Source: Thermoprotei archaeon (lineage in GTDB: Archaea; Thermoproteota; Thermoprotei_A; Sulfolobales; Acidilobaceae). From it: DNA of 32,220 nucleotides. The stretch covers positions 1 through 32,220 of the forward strand of contig JARJMZ020000008.1 in assembly GCA_029335875.2 (NCBI GenBank), in the 5' to 3' direction. The number at the start of each line of letters is the position of its first letter. The first letter of the stretch is position 1. Made by a program: the position numbers and the translations under genes. Below, one piece after another: positions 29,808 through 32,220 of this stretch. The notes under the pieces were generated by a model. The model searched no databases and had not been told where the DNA came from. It saw only the letters and a program-made list of their open reading frames with translations.

Positions 29808-30817
29808 ACCCCCCTCACCTGGAGGAGCTCCTCTGGCTTCAAAGTCTTAACATCTATCCCCGTCATAGCGCTCTTCTCCACGACCATTCTCTGAGCCTCC
29901 AGGACAGCCTCGGGGTCGTCCCATTTAGACGTAGCTAGGACTATAGCTTCAGCTCTAGCCCTGGCATCTCCAGACTTGAATATGCCGGAGCCCACGAAGA
30001 CACCGTCAGACCCGAGCCACATCATTAGAGCTGCGTCGGCGGGAGTCGCTATGCCGCCGGCGGCGAAGTTCACGACCGGGAGCCTCCCCAGGTCTGCTAC
30101 TAGCTTGACAAGCTCGTAGGAGACTTTAGCGTTCCTGGCGTAGTCTCTAAGGAACTCCTCATCCCCCCTCCTAGACGCTAGAAATCTAATGTCGTTGTTG
30201 AGGGCTTTCATATGCCTTACAGCCTCGGCAACGTTGCCCGTGCCAGCCTCACCCTTAGTCCTTATCATTGAAGCCCCCTCGCTAATCCTCCTCAGAGCTT
30301 CAGGCAGCTCTCTGGCGCCGTTAACGAATGGGACTTTGAAAACCCACTTGTTAATGTGGTGAGCTTCATCCACGGGAGTTAGGACTTCAGACTCATCTAT
30401 GAGGTCTACCCCCGCACGCTCCAATATTACAGCCTCCATATAGTGGCCTATCCTGCACTTTGCGCTCACAGGTATTGTTATAGAGCTCATAACCTCCTCT
30501 ATAACCTTAACGTCAGCCATCCTGGCCACGCCGCCGCTCCTCCTAACATCATAGGGGAGCTTATCTAAAACCATAACACCCACAGCGCCGGCGTCCTCAG
30601 CTATCTCAGCCTGCTCCACGCTAGTAACATCCATTATAACACCCCCAACAAGCATAGAGGGGAGCCCAACCTTAACCTTCACAGTACCACAGGAGCCTAT
30701 GGGGCATGGAGGCTGGCGCTTCAAACCCATAGAGTCGGAGAGCTCCGCTAGGTCGTAGAAGAACCTGCTAAGAGCTTCAAGGTAACCTGTCCTACTAAGC
30801 CAGCCCATTAAAGTCAC
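29804..30817 (-). CDS. pdxS: Pyridoxal 5'-phosphate synthase lyase subunit PdxS
   Basis: This 337-residue TIM-barrel enzyme forms PLP from ribose 5-phosphate, glyceraldehyde 3-phosphate and ammonia. Active-site residues are D63 (GGVIMDVTS), K120 (SAKCRIGH, equivalent to B. subtilis K81) and K188 ([11 protein letters not shown], equivalent to K149). '[11 protein letters not shown]' and '[20 protein letters not shown]' are family blocks. The N-terminus is extended by about 30-40 residues (with PPCPIGSCG) compared with bacterial PdxS. Start is GTG 30817 or ATG 30808; a TTTAATA element upstream is compatible with either. It is first in the pdxS-pdxT operon, which is followed by the threonine-synthase-like regulator candidate. 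Confidence 0.95.
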   Translation of the reverse strand: MTLMGWLSRTGYLEALSRFFYDLAELSDSMGLKRQPPCPIGSCGTVKVKVGLPSMLVGGVIMDVTSVEQAEIAEDAGAVGVMVLDKLPYDVRRSGGVARMADVKVIEEVMSSITIPVSAKCRIGHYMEAVILERAGVDLIDESEVLTPVDEAHHINKWVFKVPFVNGARELPEALRRISEGASMIRTKGEAGTGNVAEAVRHMKALNNDIRFLASRRGDEEFLRDYARNAKVSYELVKLVADLGRLPVVNFAAGGIATPADAALMMWLGSDGVFVGSGIFKSGDARARAEAIVLATSKWDDPEAVLEAQRMVVEKSAMTGIDVKTLKPEELLQVRGV

Positions 30818-30919
30818 CAGTCACTATTAAAGGTGGCAAGCTAGTTAAGCATTACTGAAGCTTCAATAGACGCAAAGGCTAAAACCTCCCCAAACCGGAA
30901 ATATGTGAGGTGCCGGGAA

Positions 30920-31867
30920 TTGAGGCTCCTATCATTCACAGTCAAAGGATCTGAGAGGGTTGGAGTACTCATAGGGGAGGGGAGAATCCTAGACCTGGCT
31001 GGAGCATACTCGATACTATTCGAGCACCAAGCCCCGGGTTTACTATATAATTTAAAGGCTCTCATAGAATCCCAGGCTAGAGGCTTAGATCTCGCCAGGC
31101 TCGTTGAAACACTTTCAATAAAAGAGCTTAAGGCTAACAGCCCTCTGGGGGAAAGGCTTGTGGAGGGGGCTGTTTTTAGCTTTGAAAACGTAACGTTCAA
31201 CCCCCCCGTTAAGGGTCCCGGCAAAATACTCTGCATGGCTGTAAACTATTGGAGCCACGCTAGAGAAATGAGCACTGAACCCCCGGAATCCCCATATCTT
31301 TTCATAAAACTAGCCTCAACACTAGTAGGCCATAAGGGCAGCGTAATAATACCCCGGGGGGCGGAGAAGCCTGACCACGAGGTCGAGCTAGCAGTAGTCA
31401 TAGGGGGAAAAGGTAAATACATAGATAGGGGGAAAGCTATGGACCACGTTTTCGGGTACACTATACTAAACGATATAACCCTGAGAGGGAGGCAAACACC
31501 CCTCAAGAAAGGGGCGAGGCTCGGAATCAGATGGCTTCCAGCGAAGAACTTCGACACCTCAGCGCCGCTAGGCCCCATAATAGTTACAGCCGACGAAATA
31601 GGGGACCCCCACAACCTAAAACTCCAGTTGAAAGTCAACGGAGAGCTGAGGCAGGACGGTCACACGAGCGACATGATATTCAAGATCCCGGAAATAATCG
31701 AGGCCGCGTCTGAAGGGCTGACCCTAGAACCAGGCGATATTATATCTACAGGCACCCCCTCAGGCGTGGGAGCAGCTACTGGAAAGTTCCTGAGACACGG
31801 CGACATAATTGAAGCTTGGATAGAGAACATAGGATCCCTGGAGAACACCGTATTCTACGAAGTTTAA
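30920..31867 (+). CDS. Fumarylacetoacetate hydrolase (FAH) family protein
   Basis: This 315-residue protein belongs to a family of metal-dependent hydrolases, isomerases and decarboxylases acting on 2-oxo/enol acids (for example acylpyruvase or 2-hydroxyhepta-2,4-dienedioate isomerase). Metal ligands are E154 and E156 in 'DHEVELAVVIG' and D185 in 'ILNDITLRGRQ'; a lysine (K209) lies in 'PAKNFDTSAPLGP'. The end 'LEPGDIISTGTPSGVG' is the most conserved family block. The substrate is not readable. I chose the TTG at 30920 (MRLLSFTVKGSERVG, the usual FAH opening), which has GAGGTG seven bases upstream; the frame opens at a GTG at 30905. It is divergent from pdxS. Bases 31868-32138 downstream hold no supported feature beyond a possible promoter. 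Confidence 0.87.
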   Translation: MRLLSFTVKGSERVGVLIGEGRILDLAGAYSILFEHQAPGLLYNLKALIESQARGLDLARLVETLSIKELKANSPLGERLVEGAVFSFENVTFNPPVKGPGKILCMAVNYWSHAREMSTEPPESPYLFIKLASTLVGHKGSVIIPRGAEKPDHEVELAVVIGGKGKYIDRGKAMDHVFGYTILNDITLRGRQTPLKKGARLGIRWLPAKNFDTSAPLGPIIVTADEIGDPHNLKLQLKVNGELRQDGHTSDMIFKIPEIIEAASEGLTLEPGDIISTGTPSGVGAATGKFLRHGDIIEAWIENIGSLENTVFYEV

Positions 31868-32138
31868 ATCATGAGCTAAATTAGCGGAGAATAATGCAAC
31901 GCTGTGTTGGAAAAACACTGGAATTAAACCTATACCCCGTGCTTAACCTCACGAGTTCCAACCATTTAAATTTCAGTGCAGCCCCTTAGAACCCAATCAC
32001 TAATCATGGATTCACAGGAAGCCCGACCCTAACATCTATTTCCCAGAATTATGGTCTAGATTAAAAGACTTTTTTAGAGTAAAATTTTATGGTTTTTGGT
32101 TAACATGGCTGTTTAGGAGCGTTTAAGGACATAATGAC

Positions 32139-32220
32139 GTGAACTATGAAGACTTAGAGTATAATTTAAGGGTCCTCGCTATACTAGCCCACCCCTATGA
32201 CTGGTTATCAGAGGCGGGCG
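32139..32220 (+). CDS. Start of a gene cut by the window edge, possibly PIG-L/LmbE-like deacetylase
   Basis: A GTG at 32139 opens a frame that continues off the right edge, 27 codons visible: it begins MNYEDLEYNLRVLAILAHP and continues YDWLSEAG. 'RVLAILAHP' resembles the first strand of PIG-L/LmbE deacetylases, whose zinc motif is HPDDE; here it would be HPYDW, so the fit is imperfect. A TAAAATTTTATGG box near 32080-32092 would give a leader of about 25-30 bases, with AAGGA upstream of the start. Too little is visible to be sure of the family. Confidence 0.5.
   Translation, partial: MNYEDLEYNLRVLAILAHPYDWLSEAG

Overview
The window looks like a piece of chromosome from a hyperthermophilic archaeon of the Thermoproteota (Crenarchaeota). 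The signs are strong use of AGG/AGA and ATA codons, frequent GTG and TTG starts, archaeal TATA boxes about 25 bases upstream of leaderless or short-leader genes, a PCNA sliding clamp, a tetraether lipid synthase, and a tRNA-Cys whose intron sits at the canonical 37/38 site. I cannot name the species from sequence alone. No prophage, insertion sequence, CRISPR array or rRNA is visible.

Layout. At 1-1301 an edge-truncated LEA14-like membrane-anchored protein faces a coiled-coil/nuclease-fold protein. At 1482-4423 lies an ECF-type vitamin transporter operon: ThiW-like S component, an unassigned P-loop protein, two EcfA ATPases and EcfT. At 4453-9093 are an aminotransferase, an AmrS-like radical SAM enzyme, the tetraether lipid synthase (tes) and a small unknown gene. 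At 9169-11711 are a fused-subunit CoA transferase and a ZIP metal transporter broken by a G8 homopolymer. At 11949-12062 there is a 37-residue single-helix membrane protein with its own TATA box. At 12290-16130 are pcn, etfA-etfB and a divergent geranylgeranyl-reductase-family flavoprotein. At 16390-21683 is a five-gene branched-chain amino acid (HAAT-type) ABC transporter. At 21711-25660 are aconitase, a VIT/CCC1-like membrane protein and a zinc ribbon. Two tRNAs follow (Cys with intron, Glu). At 26012-31867 are a second AmrS-like radical SAM enzyme, a retropepsin-like protease, the pdxS-pdxT operon with a downstream degenerate threonine synthase fused to a winged helix, and a fumarylacetoacetate-hydrolase-family protein. 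The window ends in a cut gene that may be PIG-L-like.

How they fit together. Amino acid import, CoA transfer, ETF and aconitase point to heterotrophic growth on amino acids or organic acids feeding the TCA cycle. Tes and the reductase-family flavoprotein relate to archaeal membrane lipids. ThiW/ECF and PdxST supply the cofactors thiamine and pyridoxal phosphate.

The most interesting object is 28026-29165. It has a threonine-synthase fold that has lost the PLP lysine, the PLP-contacting asparagine and the glycine loop, carries a C-terminal winged helix, and sits directly after pdxS-pdxT. It could be an archaeal counterpart, built on a different fold, of bacterial PdxR/MocR regulators. Other points worth checking are two genes whose conserved N-termini have no ATG/GTG/TTG start (livG and the VIT-like gene), the split ZIP gene, and a pair of near-identical 16-bp palindromes exactly 20 bp apart upstream of the amino acid transporter.
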